Shown: positions 8,460 through 17,621, counted from the stretch's first letter. The stretch is DNA of 64,000 nucleotides from UBA4292 sp002395865 (GCA_946533395.1 CAMNBU010000003.1:28822-92821), one strand, 5' to 3'. Program-made: numbers and translations. Notes: generated by a model from the sequence alone, not told the origin.

Positions 8460-8601
8460 GTGTACTTTTTGATGATTTAGTTTCTTTGTGCATAATAACA
8501 TATTAAAGGATGAATGTCAATCTATCTTTGGCGAAAAGGGCGAAAACAAATGAGGATTTGCCTGCTATGGGTTATTTGTAGAGCGATTTCAAAAAGTACA
8601 C
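8460..8601. repeat. 13-base exact inverted repeat between the AT-rich triad and the recombinase gene
   Basis: GTGTACTTTTTGA at 8460-8472 is the exact inverse of TCAAAAAGTACAC at 8589-8601, and a further ATTT matches after one extra base. The arms face each other across 116 bases that include the triad promoter. The right arm ends 23 bases past the recombinase stop. The pair could be recombinase binding sites, the ends of a small element, or paired operators. Confidence 0.55.
8492..8520 (-). promoter_or_regulatory. Strong promoter of the AT-rich triad
   Basis: On the minus strand, a perfect TTGACA (8515-8520), a 17-base spacer and TATTAT (8492-8497) lead into the 115-aa gene. Confidence 0.75.
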
Positions 8602-8623
8602 CATTTGACGTTTTTTCATAACT

Positions 8624-9214
8624 CTATAGGTTTATTTCTCTCCCCCTCCTATATATCGTCGACTTGCTCACACCACACCTTTTTGCGGCCTCCTTGAGGC
8701 TTATATTACCCCTCCTGTACTCCGCCAGCGTCCTCTCCATCTCCACGCCATCATTTATCCTCGGGCGCCCGAACTTCACTCCCCTGGCCTTCGCCGCAGC
8801 TATGCCCTGCCTCTGTCGCTCGCGGATATTCTCCCTCTCCTTCTGTGCCACGAAAGACAGTATCTGCAGCACAAGATCAGCTATAAATGTTCCCATCAGA
8901 TCCCGCCCTGTTCTGGTGTCAAGAAGAGGCATATCCAGAACACTTATGTCGACACCGATATTCCTCATCAGAATCCTCCACTGCTCCTGCACCTCCTCAT
9001 AATCCCTCCCGAGCCTGTCAATGCTTTGGATACAGAGCAGGTCCCCGCGCTTAAGCTTCCCTACCAGCCTGTTATAGTTTGGCCTGTTAAAATCCTTCCC
9101 ACTCTGTTTGTCGATATAGATATTCTGCACAGGAACCCCCGCCGATCTCATCGACATGATCTGTCGTTCCTCATTCTGATCGATGCTTGATACTCTCACA
9201 TATCCGTAAATCAT
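8624..9214 (-). CDS. Serine recombinase (resolvase/invertase family)
   Basis: Small serine recombinase of about 196 aa that would cut and rejoin DNA through a covalent phosphoserine link. The catalytic domain starts IYGYVRVSSIDQNEERQ, with the nucleophile serine in the VSS pair, and continues with IQSIDRLGRDYEE, the conserved SxDRLGR helix. The E-helix GTFIADLVLQILSFVAQKERE follows, ending near residue 140. The C-terminal helix-turn-helix LKEAAKRCGVSKSTIYR binds DNA. I prefer the ATG at 9214 because AAGGA precedes it; an in-frame ATG at 9235 has no good ribosome site. It resembles Tn3-type resolvases and invertases, but no invertible segment or transposase is recognised nearby. It marks the accessory stretch. 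Confidence 0.9.
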   Translation of the reverse strand: MIYGYVRVSSIDQNEERQIMSMRSAGVPVQNIYIDKQSGKDFNRPNYNRLVGKLKRGDLLCIQSIDRLGRDYEEVQEQWRILMRNIGVDISVLDMPLLDTRTGRDLMGTFIADLVLQILSFVAQKERENIRERQRQGIAAAKARGVKFGRPRINDGVEMERTLAEYRRGNISLKEAAKRCGVSKSTIYRRGREINL

Positions 9215-9266
9215 ATTATATTTTTCCTTAGTCATACTGTTCTAAGTCTTCACCACTCAGACGAAT

Positions 9267-9293
9267 CAAAAAAAGCCCGGATAATTCCGGGCT
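9267..9293 (-). terminator. Rho-independent terminator of the AAA/PD-(D/E)XK gene
   Basis: Perfect 8-bp stem AGCCCGGA/TCCGGGCT (9274-9281 with 9286-9293) with a 4-base loop. On the minus strand it is followed by seven T residues. Confidence 0.9.
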
Positions 9294-9354
9294 AAAGTTT
9301 CAGTCTTGTAGGGCAGACAGATATTTAAAATAATTAACAACGGACTCCGAACGC

Positions 9355-10941
9355 CTACAGCGTCCCTTCAAACAACACCTTATCACCAAGCTCCACGCGT
9401 TTGACTCCCTGCTCCTTCTTTTGGTTAAAGTTGAAACTGAGCATATATCCGGTGTCCAGATGCCAGTAGTCCAGATATTCCATGATCTGTTTTTCGCCGT
9501 CGGAGTTATATCTCTCACCGCGCCAGATCTTAAGCTCTATGATGTACTGCTGTCCAAGGTAGTCCACCACCACATCTGCGCGAGTCTGATTTCTCGTCTG
9601 TGCCTCTATGTAGTAATTGCCGGTGCCGTTGATGATGGGACGCAGATAAAGAAGGAACAGCTCTCTTCCGTCTTTTTCATGGAACTTGTCCTTTAACGGA
9701 CCGTAGATCTGCGTATATGTGTCAATAAAATGCTCCAGTATCAGTCGCATATTAAGTCTGCCATCCGTCACAAAGTGGTTTTTAGCAAGGCTTCCTTCTT
9801 TTGAGAACACATTGTTCTTCAGTTCTTCATCCGACATGAAAAGATTGTAGAGCATCATTTCAAAAATACGGTTGGCTACCCGAACCGTATTGTGGTTGTT
9901 TTTTATCAAGCCATACATCTGCATTTGGACGATCTCATCCTGCTGGCCGTTCCACGGTAACCTTGTGCCCTCCATCAAGAGACTGCGCAGGGACGCAGCC
10001 AGATCGGGATTATTATTCAGATTCTTCGTCAATGTCTGGAAGAGTGTATTATTCTCTGACAGGAGAATCTTTACAGCCTCATCCATCCCGATACGCGTCC
10101 ATGCTTCACTCGCTCCCATCGACGGACTGACTCTTCCATCGATCAGCTGACAAAGCCTGCTGACCAGAAAAGGATAGCCTTCCGTGTAATCATGGAGAAG
10201 TCCTGCGATCTCCTCTGCATTCATTCCGGTGTGATGATCATTTTCATATTCTTCAAGCATGCCCCTGATACCGTCTTTTGACAGACTCATATCGACCGAA
10301 AAATCAGTAGCTATGTTCCACGGACTGTTTTCTTTATGGTTGCCCTCTGAACGTATCCTTGACTTCAGGTGCTTAATATCCGTGACACCCGCCAATATGA
10401 CGGACTGAAAAGCACCATTTACCCCTGCCTCACGGCTCAGATAGCCGTCACGAAGCTGCCCTAGGAAGTCCAGAAAGACCTGATAATCCGAAGCCGAATC
10501 AACCTCATCTATCATCAGAACCACGGGATATTCGCTCTCATCAAACCAGTCCAGAAGGATATCATACAGGTCTCCGAGCATCGTTCTGTCATTGACCTGT
10601 TCAAACAGTTCTTCTATCTCTGACTTGATCTTATCGGGAATACGCCCCTCATTTCTGAACGCCCTTTTTAACAGTCTGCAAAATTCTCTCACAAAGGAAG
10701 GCTCGTCAGTAAATCCCGCTCCTCCCACGCTCTCAAAACTGATACTTACGACTACATAGCGGTCCGCCAGAGACAGTCGCAAAGCATTCAGTGTAGTTGT
10801 TTTGCCGTACTGTCTTGCGCGGTTTATCGTGAAATATTTGCCCGCATCGACCAGCTTGGTGATCTCCTTCACCCTCTCGGAAAGATCGACCATGTAGTGT
10901 TTTGACGGAATGCATAATCCTGTTGTATTGAATTCTTTCAT
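9355..10941 (-). CDS. AAA-ATPase-like protein with C-terminal PD-(D/E)XK nuclease-like domain
   Basis: A 528-aa cytoplasmic protein of the large Firmicutes/Bacteroidetes family that joins an AAA-ATPase_like domain (PF09820 type) to a PD-(D/E)XK domain (PF08011 type). Near the N-terminus the P-loop variant reads NRARQYGKTTT, and Walker B is VVLMIDEVDSA. Toward the C-terminus, RADVVVDYLGQQYIIELKIW supplies the D...ExK nuclease signature. The family is often multicopy and its biological role is unsettled; a mobile-element or defence role has been suggested. The ATG at 10941 is chosen over the one at 10947 because the GGGGG ribosome site is too close to the latter. It has its own terminator. Confidence 0.82.
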   Translation of the reverse strand: MKEFNTTGLCIPSKHYMVDLSERVKEITKLVDAGKYFTINRARQYGKTTTLNALRLSLADRYVVVSISFESVGGAGFTDEPSFVREFCRLLKRAFRNEGRIPDKIKSEIEELFEQVNDRTMLGDLYDILLDWFDESEYPVVLMIDEVDSASDYQVFLDFLGQLRDGYLSREAGVNGAFQSVILAGVTDIKHLKSRIRSEGNHKENSPWNIATDFSVDMSLSKDGIRGMLEEYENDHHTGMNAEEIAGLLHDYTEGYPFLVSRLCQLIDGRVSPSMGASEAWTRIGMDEAVKILLSENNTLFQTLTKNLNNNPDLAASLRSLLMEGTRLPWNGQQDEIVQMQMYGLIKNNHNTVRVANRIFEMMLYNLFMSDEELKNNVFSKEGSLAKNHFVTDGRLNMRLILEHFIDTYTQIYGPLKDKFHEKDGRELFLLYLRPIINGTGNYYIEAQTRNQTRADVVVDYLGQQYIIELKIWRGERYNSDGEKQIMEYLDYWHLDTGYMLSFNFNQKKEQGVKRVELGDKVLFEGTL

Positions 10942-11032
10942 GGTCATTTCCCCCGTTCCTGTATACAGTGCATTGCTACTTTTAGATACTCACAACCGGT
11001 TCTTTTCTGTATCATTTATACACCAACAGTGC

Positions 11033-11062
11033 AAAAGAAGTCAAGGGCAATCGCCCCTGACT
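11033..11062 (-). terminator. Probable terminator of the 533-aa gene
   Basis: Imperfect inverted repeat (one mismatch, 4-base loop) at 11039-11062, pairing AGTCAAGGGC with GCCCCTGACT, followed on the minus strand by TTCTTTT. A second small hairpin (GTGTTC/GAACAC, 11073-11090) lies between it and the stop codon. Confidence 0.55.
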
Positions 11063-11110
11063 CCTGTTTAAAGTGTTCAGTTCCGAACACATAATAATCT
11101 GTATTACCCG

Positions 11111-12712
11111 TCAGGCCCCCATCACCGGCTGCGCAGGCTCCTCAGGCTCTGCGATCTGCTTTTCCTTCATGGGGTTATAGACAGTCAGGCCGCTCTCATT
11201 ATCCCTCTCGCGGGCTATCTCATCGGCCGTGGGCACGCGGAAGCGCTCTTCCTCGGCTGCAGACAGTATCTTTCCCTCGCATACGGATGTCTTGATACCG
11301 CCCATCAGAAGGAGCGTCATGGTGGAGCAGTTCCTTTCATTTACCTTCGGAAGGGTCTTTTTGCCCTTGTATTCAGTCATCTCCTCCTTCTCGAGCCTGT
11401 TCTTCACATGCTTCTCGAGATCTACGGCGTCTATCACGCGCTGAACATTTGCGGGGGTCGCCTCCATGCCGAAGACATCCTTGAACAATCTCTTGCTCTC
11501 ATTCTGTCTGACCTGAAGCTCTCCCTTTATGGCATTGCGGGCAGCCTTCTCGTTCTCGGGCGTCATCTTGCTTATCTCCCTCATGACGCGTCCGCCCTCC
11601 TCAACGGAATAAATGACATCAACAGCCATGTTAGGCAACGCGATCTGCGCATCGGCCATTTCCTTTTTATTCTTGGGATCAACATTTGCAAGTTCAAGAA
11701 GCGCGCCTGTGGTGGCGTTCTCGAAAGGCGGAAGCGGCGACTCATCTATCTTCTTCAGGCTCTCCATCGTGGTCAGCTTGCCCATGAATTCCTTCCCATC
11801 GCTCTTCTTCTGAGCCTCTCTCCTCTGAATCTCGGAGCAGAAGTCCTCCTTCGCATGCGCTTCCTCTGCCTTGCTCACCGCATCCATCATGGTCGTGATC
11901 TTTGTGAAGGGCTTTAATTGCGACTTAAGCCTGTTTATCTGCTCCATTCTCTCGTCGTAATCTTCTCTCTTGGTCACAGCGTCGTCGTACGCGGCCTTCT
12001 TTTCCTTGTAGTCCTTCGAATGCGGCCACCCGAAGAAGCAGAAGAACCTTCTCGCCCTGCTCTTCTCCACGGGGCGCTCAGGCACCGTGGGTCTTGACTT
12101 GTAGACCGAATACAGCGACTCGACCCGGTCCGCCAGCTGCTCATTCAGCTCGGGACCGTTCCTTAGAGAATCGTCGCCCTCCGGAAGCATCACGATCTTC
12201 GAGCCATTCTTCGGGGCCATTATCACCGTCTTATCCGTGGTGCTGAGGAATTCAGCCATGTGTACGGCCATTATAAATCCGCACGAGCTCCCGGCACCCG
12301 CGGCCTCTTCCCTTTCCTTCAGCTCCTTCACGGTGGCGTTATCCTTAAAGTATTTATCGGTATATGTGACAAGGTTTCCGTCAGTGTCCTTGAAATAGAT
12401 ATGCCTGCCGGCCTCGATCATGTCGTCCACCTTGGGATAGGTTCTCTTCTTGCTCAGAAGTCCGGCATCCCTCAGTGGATCCATCGAATGAGCGAGCGGT
12501 ATATTGACCGAGAACGCTCCCTTCTGATCGATACCGTTTGTCAGATACTCCATAGCCTCAATAGCCTTCGGAGATTTACTCGCTCCGCTTTCCCAGCTGT
12601 TTAACACCTCGCCGATATTGCTCTTCAGCTTATCGACATCACCTCTTTTGATTAACTCGCCCTCGTATATCGAACCGTATCTGTACTCTTTGAATGTAAT
12701 ATCCTTTGGCAT
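11111..12712 (-). CDS. Large uncharacterised charged protein
   Basis: A 533-aa protein starting MPKDITFKEYRYG, with no recognised domain. The start at 12712 follows a textbook AGGAGGAAGAT ribosome site, so the longer upstream frame is rejected. It has no signal peptide or clear membrane span. The middle is strongly charged and helical: a basic patch SRARRFFCFFGWPH is followed by YKEKKAAYDDAVTKREDYDE, which suggests coiled coil. I recall similar basic-aromatic patches in multicopy Lachnospiraceae proteins of unknown role, so this may be one of a paralogous set. The C-terminus is proline-rich (EPEEPAQPVMGA). It stands alone between two terminators. Confidence 0.7.
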   Translation of the reverse strand: MPKDITFKEYRYGSIYEGELIKRGDVDKLKSNIGEVLNSWESGASKSPKAIEAMEYLTNGIDQKGAFSVNIPLAHSMDPLRDAGLLSKKRTYPKVDDMIEAGRHIYFKDTDGNLVTYTDKYFKDNATVKELKEREEAAGAGSSCGFIMAVHMAEFLSTTDKTVIMAPKNGSKIVMLPEGDDSLRNGPELNEQLADRVESLYSVYKSRPTVPERPVEKSRARRFFCFFGWPHSKDYKEKKAAYDDAVTKREDYDERMEQINRLKSQLKPFTKITTMMDAVSKAEEAHAKEDFCSEIQRREAQKKSDGKEFMGKLTTMESLKKIDESPLPPFENATTGALLELANVDPKNKKEMADAQIALPNMAVDVIYSVEEGGRVMREISKMTPENEKAARNAIKGELQVRQNESKRLFKDVFGMEATPANVQRVIDAVDLEKHVKNRLEKEEMTEYKGKKTLPKVNERNCSTMTLLLMGGIKTSVCEGKILSAAEEERFRVPTADEIARERDNESGLTVYNPMKEKQIAEPEEPAQPVMGA

Positions 12713-12821
12713 ATCTTCCTCCTGCGGGCCTTTCTCGGCCCTGTTTTTTGTATTTTTCCTTTTACAGGAGGGATAATAACACACGCTGTCCAACAGATGT
12801 CCAGCACTTTTCAAAAGATTT

Positions 12822-12861
12822 TAAAAAAATAAAAAAGAGGACTGCAGATGTGCAATCCTCT
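12822..12861 (-). terminator. Rho-independent terminator of thrC
   Basis: An 11-bp stem with one G-T pair, AGAGGATTGCA/TGCAGTCCTCT on the minus strand (12836-12861), is followed by TTTTTTATTTTTTT. It begins 13 bases after the thrC stop. Confidence 0.92.
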
Positions 12862-12873
12862 CTGATATCACTG

Positions 12874-14376
12874 TCAATAACCTCTTCCCGTGAGTATATC
12901 AAGTACCTCTGCCTTCATCCTCTCGGGTCCGCAGAGCCTGCCGTGAAGTACCGGAGCGTTCCTGAGTTTCTCGACTGCCTTCGGTATCTTCACCCCGCTG
13001 ACCTCATGGAGTCTGTCGACCTTCTTGAACTCATCGTCGCGAATGTTCTCCGGAAGCTTACCTATGGCATCGAGCACAGCCGTGAGGAACTTGTAGGGGC
13101 TTGCAGTGGATGCCAGTACCGTGGGTGTCTCATCACCGGTCGACTTTTTGTATGCGTCATAAACATGTGAAGCAACGGCGGTGTGGGTATCCATGATGTA
13201 GCCCTCCTGCTCGTAGACCTCGCGTATCCTGTCCGCCGTCTCCTTCTCGGTCGCGTAGCCTCCGACGAAATCCGCGAGACCCTCCTTCTCCGAGGCGCTG
13301 ATCTCATATCTGCCCTCGCCCGAGAGCGCATTCATAAGCTCTGAGCACCTTGCGGCATCATTGCCCGCGATGGCGTAGATGAGTCTCTCGAGATTGGATG
13401 AGACCAGTATGTCCATAGAAGGCGAGCTGGTGAGTATAAATCCCCTGTTTCTGTTGTAGACACCTGTCTCGAAGAAATCAAAGAGGACCTTATTTTCATT
13501 GGACGCGCAGATAAGCTTGTGTACCGGAACACCGATGGCCTTCGCGTAATAAGCCGCAAGGATGTTTCCGAAATTGCCGGTGGGTACGGTGATATTTATG
13601 GCGTCGCCGTCCTTTATCACGCCCTGCCCCACGAGCTTAGCGTACGCATAGACATAGTATACGATCTGCGGAACGAGGCGGCCGATATTTATAGAATTGG
13701 CCGATGAGAAGATAAAGCCCTTGTCGGAGAGCTTCTTTCCGAGCTCCTCGTCGGAGAATATCTCCTTCACTCCGCGCTGAGCGTCATCGAAATTGCCTGT
13801 GATGCCGACTACGGTGGTGTTCTTGCCCTTCTGCGTCACCATCTGCAGCTCCTGGATACGGCTCACGCCGTTCTTCGGATAGAAAACGATGATGCGTGTC
13901 CCGGGCACGTCCGCAAAGCCTGCAAGAGCCGCCTTGCCGGTGTCACCGCTCGTGGCTGTGAGGATGACTACCTCCTTATCCACGCCGTTCTTCTTCAGTG
14001 CGGTCACAAGAAGATGGGGAAGAATCGAAAGCGCCATATCCTTGAACGCGATCGTCGGGCCGTGGAAGAGCTCGAGATGATATGCGCCGCCCACCTTCAC
14101 GATGGGTACGATCTCATCAGTATCGAACTTCGAATCATACGCCGCATCGATGCAGGCCTTAAGCTCCTCGTCGGTATAGTCCGTGAGGAACTTCTTCATA
14201 ACTGTAAATGCGATCTCCTTGTAGCTCTTATCCGCGAGCGCTCCGGCGCTATAGAGCGGCTCGGGCAATGTCTCCGGAACGAATAATCCGCCGTCATGTG
14301 CAAGTCCCTGAAGAATGGCCTGTGATGCCGTCACTCTGCCGCCCTGTCCTCTTGTGCTTATGTACTGAATGTCCAT
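12874..14376 (-). CDS. thrC: Threonine synthase
   Basis: PLP enzyme that converts O-phosphohomoserine to threonine, 500 aa, the long form of the family. The PLP lysine is in HGPTIAFKDMALS, the phosphate-binding region is LTATSGDTGKAALAG, and NSINIGRLVPQIVYY follows. The N-terminal signature YISTRGQGGRVTASQA with the Dxxx-independent glycine loop matches bacterial ThrC. It follows the PspC gene by 29 bases in the same direction and ends at a strong terminator, so the two are probably co-transcribed from the promoter at 14724-14752. No threonine leader peptide is seen. Confidence 0.95.
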   Translation of the reverse strand: MDIQYISTRGQGGRVTASQAILQGLAHDGGLFVPETLPEPLYSAGALADKSYKEIAFTVMKKFLTDYTDEELKACIDAAYDSKFDTDEIVPIVKVGGAYHLELFHGPTIAFKDMALSILPHLLVTALKKNGVDKEVVILTATSGDTGKAALAGFADVPGTRIIVFYPKNGVSRIQELQMVTQKGKNTTVVGITGNFDDAQRGVKEIFSDEELGKKLSDKGFIFSSANSINIGRLVPQIVYYVYAYAKLVGQGVIKDGDAINITVPTGNFGNILAAYYAKAIGVPVHKLICASNENKVLFDFFETGVYNRNRGFILTSSPSMDILVSSNLERLIYAIAGNDAARCSELMNALSGEGRYEISASEKEGLADFVGGYATEKETADRIREVYEQEGYIMDTHTAVASHVYDAYKKSTGDETPTVLASTASPYKFLTAVLDAIGKLPENIRDDEFKKVDRLHEVSGVKIPKAVEKLRNAPVLHGRLCGPERMKAEVLDILTGRGY

Positions 14377-14405
14377 GCTGTTAACTGACTCCTCTGTTTA
14401 TTTGC

Positions 14406-14633
14406 TCACTGTACCGTGTCGTCATTCCCCTGGATGGTGCCATCCGAACCGTCCTCGGGCATAATAAATGCCGCAGCGATGTAAAGAAGGACTCCCGCGC
14501 CGGCAAAAAGTGAAATACCGGCCCAGATCACCCTCACAACTGTGGGGTCGATGTCAAAATAGTCCGCAACTCCCGCGCATACTCCGCATACCATACGGCT
14601 GTCCATTTTTCTTAATAACTTCTTCTCTTTCAT
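14406..14633 (-). CDS. PspC domain protein, small membrane protein
   Basis: A 75-aa protein made almost entirely of one PspC domain. KLLRKMDSRMVCGVCAGVADYF is followed by DIDPTVVRVIWAGISLF and a glycine-rich hydrophobic helix ending FIMPED, then a short acidic tail. PspC domains belong to stress-response membrane proteins that sense or respond to envelope damage. Here no PspA or PspB gene is nearby. It is the first gene of a probable pspC-thrC transcript. The link to threonine synthesis is probably only positional. Confidence 0.85.
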   Translation of the reverse strand: MKEKKLLRKMDSRMVCGVCAGVADYFDIDPTVVRVIWAGISLFAGAGVLLYIAAAFIMPEDGSDGTIQGNDDTVQ

Positions 14634-14723
14634 GTTCTGCTACCTGCCTTTCGCGATAATATCCTTCGACTCGCTCCGGATGTTATTTCGGCTCGCATAT
14701 ACTGCGGCCGTGTGATGTCGTAG

Positions 14724-14752
14724 AATATACCACACAGCTCAGATACCGTCAA
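14724..14752 (-). promoter_or_regulatory. Sigma-A promoter of pspC-thrC
   Basis: On the minus strand, TTGACG (14747-14752), a 17-base spacer and TATATT (14724-14729) lie 91 bases before the PspC start, between it and the galT stop. It leaves a leader of about 80 bases with no obvious riboswitch. Confidence 0.75.
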
Positions 14753-14792
14753 TAAAAAGCGTCTTAATGACTGCTTTCGATTTTCTTACTAT

Positions 14793-16322
14793 TTATAGCG
14801 TATTTATAAACTTGTCAAAAGCCGCCATTCCTGCCGCGTCCCTCTTGTACACTCCCGCGTGCTCGAGGACCTTCATAAACACTATACCGATCTCGGTCCT
14901 TATCACGGAGTCGATATTGTCCTTATTGAGTTCGGGATACTTCGCGCGTATCCCGTCCGCCCAGTCCGCGTGCTTGGCCAGAGTCTCGTCACTTCGAAGA
15001 TCCGCTCCGGCGATCATGGCAGCGGCCAGAGCCTCCATCTCGCCCTTTAACCTACTCGGAAGTACCGCCAGGCCCATGACCTCGATAAGACCTATGTTCT
15101 CCTTCTTAATATGGTGCAGCTCCGCATGAGGGTGGTAGACACCGAGAGGGTGCTCGGGTGTGGTTATGTTATTTCGAAGGACCAGATCCAGCTCGTACTT
15201 GCCGCCGTTTTTCCTCGCGATAGGTGTGATGGTGTTGTGGGGCACGCCGTCGGTATACGCATATATGAATGCTGCCTCGTCACTGTATTCCCGCCAGACT
15301 TTGAGTATGTGGTCCGCCAGCTCCACGAGCCTGTCGCTGTCCTCATGCCTTATCCTTATGACCGACATGGGCCATTTCACGATGCCCGCCTCCACGTCCT
15401 CGAAGCCTTTCACGGTAAATGTCTTCTCGACCGGTGCCTTGGCCATCGCAAATGTGTAATGTCCCCCCTGGAAATGCTCATGCGTAAGTATCGAGCCGCC
15501 TACTATGGGCAGATCAGCGTTCGAGCCCACGAAATAGTGGGGAAACTGCCTTACGAAATCGAAGAGCTTGTAAAAGGCGCTCTTATCGATCTTCATCGGA
15601 GTGTGTGACTGATTGAATACTATGCAGTGCTCGTTGTAATACACGTACGGCGAATACTGGAAGGCCCACTCCTCCCCCGCTATCGACAAAGGAATGATGC
15701 GGTGGTTCTGGCGCGCGGGGTGGTTCAGCCTGCCCGCATAGCCCTCGTTCTCACGGCAGAGCTGGCATTTCGGGTAGGCCACACTGGCGCTCTTTAATGC
15801 TGCGGCTATGGCCTTCGGATCCTTCTCGGGCTTTGAAAGATTGATCGTGATGTCCAGCTCGCCGTATTCGGTATCCGCCTTCCATCTCATGTCCCTCTTC
15901 ACCCTGTAGGTCCTTATATAGTCTGTATCCCTCGAGAACGCGTAATAGTTCTCCGTGGCTTTCTTAGGGCTGACCGCATAGTCCGCTGCAAATCTGTCGA
16001 TCACAGCCGACGGCGGTGGCGTCAGCAGGCTCATTATGTGCGTGTCGAAGAGGTCGCGGTATGTGACTGAATTCTCCGCGATCAGTCCGTTATCATAAGC
16101 GTAATCAAGTATTCCCGCAAGCACCGGCTCAAGCTCCGGGCACGGGAGCCCGTCGCACGCGCCCTTTGCAAGGATGTCCTCCGCCGCCGGAGCAGCGTCC
16201 AGCTTCAGCGCCTCAAGCACTCTGTTGAAGGTGTAATACACATCCCTCTCATCAAAAAGCTTCTTTTTGATGCCGTATATCATCAGCTCTCTCACGAGCT
16301 TCTCTATATTCATTTCACTCAT
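14793..16322 (-). CDS. galT: UDP-glucose--hexose-1-phosphate uridylyltransferase, class II
   Basis: Leloir-pathway enzyme that exchanges UMP between UDP-glucose and galactose-1-phosphate, 509 aa, the Firmicutes class II type (about 500 aa). Visible landmarks are CQLCRENEGYAG, then NQSHTPMKI, and the histidine-rich active site ILTHEHFQGGHYTF, which fits the HxHxQ-type nucleophile region. The gene starts 15 bases after the hipA stop with a strong AGGAGAAGAG ribosome site. No promoter is evident between them, so it may depend on the hipBA promoter or on read-through from the sirtuin gene. No galK or galE is in the window. Confidence 0.93.
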   Translation of the reverse strand: MSEMNIEKLVRELMIYGIKKKLFDERDVYYTFNRVLEALKLDAAPAAEDILAKGACDGLPCPELEPVLAGILDYAYDNGLIAENSVTYRDLFDTHIMSLLTPPPSAVIDRFAADYAVSPKKATENYYAFSRDTDYIRTYRVKRDMRWKADTEYGELDITINLSKPEKDPKAIAAALKSASVAYPKCQLCRENEGYAGRLNHPARQNHRIIPLSIAGEEWAFQYSPYVYYNEHCIVFNQSHTPMKIDKSAFYKLFDFVRQFPHYFVGSNADLPIVGGSILTHEHFQGGHYTFAMAKAPVEKTFTVKGFEDVEAGIVKWPMSVIRIRHEDSDRLVELADHILKVWREYSDEAAFIYAYTDGVPHNTITPIARKNGGKYELDLVLRNNITTPEHPLGVYHPHAELHHIKKENIGLIEVMGLAVLPSRLKGEMEALAAAMIAGADLRSDETLAKHADWADGIRAKYPELNKDNIDSVIRTEIGIVFMKVLEHAGVYKRDAAGMAAFDKFINTL

Positions 16323-16337
16323 CTCTTCTCCTGTCTA

Positions 16338-17621
16338 TTATGTCAGATATTTTGCCATTCCGCCTGTTGCCAGTATCCTCCGGGCTATCTCCTGAGCCCT
16401 GAAAAAGCCCGAAGCCGCAAGCTCCTCCGCCGCCTCGTTAAGCGCCGGCACTAGTCTTTTTCTTATATCCGCGAAGCGGCTCATGGCCATCCTCGCGCCG
16501 ATACCGACCTCCCTGGCCGCTCTCTCAAAGGCCGCCTCGTCTATCTCGTCCAGCGAACAGACTCCTCCGATGTAAAAAGCCATATCCCTCGTGCTGCTCT
16601 CATAGATCGAGGTCGACAGCAGATCATAAGCGGGCGCAAGCCTGATGCCCTTTAAGTCCTGCCCGTAGAGCACGGAAATGTTCTTTATATGCGAGTCAGT
16701 ATTGCCGATGAGATAGCAGAACACCACCCTGTCCCAGAGCCGCAGCAGGTCTTCGATGGGGTTCGCCGACACACGCCTGAGAAGATCGAATACCTTCTTC
16801 ATATACATATCGGACGCATCCTTCTCGTATTTGGCCGCCGCCGATATGCCCAGAGCCTGCGCGAAGTCCTCCTGATGAAGCCTGAGCTGTCTCGGAAGCC
16901 CGTCGATCGTATCCACCGGATCCTGCACTCTGTCGTAGCGTTTCGTGGCGAAGAGAACCTCTCCGTCCGCTCCGGAACCCGTGTTGATGATACTGCTCTG
17001 CGGCACCTCTATGCCTATCTTCTTTGCGGTAAGCTGGACCAGCTGCTCGTTGGCGACTATCCCTCCGAGGCGTATATGGCTCTGCTTCACTATATGAGTG
17101 CTCGACGCGGTGCCGTGCGGAAGATACCACGCATCCTCCCTTTCGTCGCGATACAGCCCCACCTTGCCCGAGGCACCTGTGAGGGAAATGTGCGCTTTGG
17201 TCACCAGCTCGGCGGATTTTGCAGCGCCCTCCGCGGCCAGCGCCCTGACCTGCTCCATCGAAAGCCTCTCGTAAGAGGGCACATCCTCCTGCTCATCCCT
17301 GCATATGCGAAGAGCTCCCAGACATTCCCTGCCGAGTCCGTACAGAAGTGCCAGATAATCGTCCTCATCCGTTCTCATCCAGCCCGCGACCGCTCGTCTC
17401 GTAAAGCCCTCCGGCAGCAGTCCCTCGAAGAATAGCTTCGTCGCCTGAGCGCTGTAGGCCTCCTGCGTCAGCGGAAGGCTTATGGAAATGGGTGCGCTTG
17501 CGGGGTCGTTCAGGTATTCGTCGGAATATCTGAAGCAGGCCTGCGCGCTGTCATTTCCCTCGATCGTACCGACATTGACCCATTCGCCGCGCCTTTCGAT
17601 ATTTACCAGATACTTCTCCAT
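16338..17621 (-). CDS. hipA: HipA-type serine/threonine kinase toxin
   Basis: A 427-aa kinase of the HipA family; the E. coli homologue phosphorylates GltX and induces persistence. It is full-length: an N-terminal Couple_hipA domain (residues 1-110), an ATP-binding region with TGASGKVGLY (148-157), and the catalytic GNTDSHIKN (306-314). Asp309 falls at the same number as the catalytic Asp of E. coli HipA. A magnesium-site AYDLLS follows near 331-336. Nothing suggests inactivation. It overlaps the hipB stop by one base (TGATG). A GTG one codon earlier at 17624 is also possible. galT follows directly. The toxin target here is unknown. Confidence 0.93.
   Translation of the reverse strand: MEKYLVNIERRGEWVNVGTIEGNDSAQACFRYSDEYLNDPASAPISISLPLTQEAYSAQATKLFFEGLLPEGFTRRAVAGWMRTDEDDYLALLYGLGRECLGALRICRDEQEDVPSYERLSMEQVRALAAEGAAKSAELVTKAHISLTGASGKVGLYRDEREDAWYLPHGTASSTHIVKQSHIRLGGIVANEQLVQLTAKKIGIEVPQSSIINTGSGADGEVLFATKRYDRVQDPVDTIDGLPRQLRLHQEDFAQALGISAAAKYEKDASDMYMKKVFDLLRRVSANPIEDLLRLWDRVVFCYLIGNTDSHIKNISVLYGQDLKGIRLAPAYDLLSTSIYESSTRDMAFYIGGVCSLDEIDEAAFERAAREVGIGARMAMSRFADIRKRLVPALNEAAEELAASGFFRAQEIARRILATGGMAKYLT

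Noticed and set aside
8281..8493. 70-codon minus-strand frame starting just after the triad promoter
   Set aside because: It overlaps the 115-aa gene in another frame, has no ribosome site, and is AT-rich without a domain. The 115-aa frame with GGAGG before ATG 8431 is better supported.
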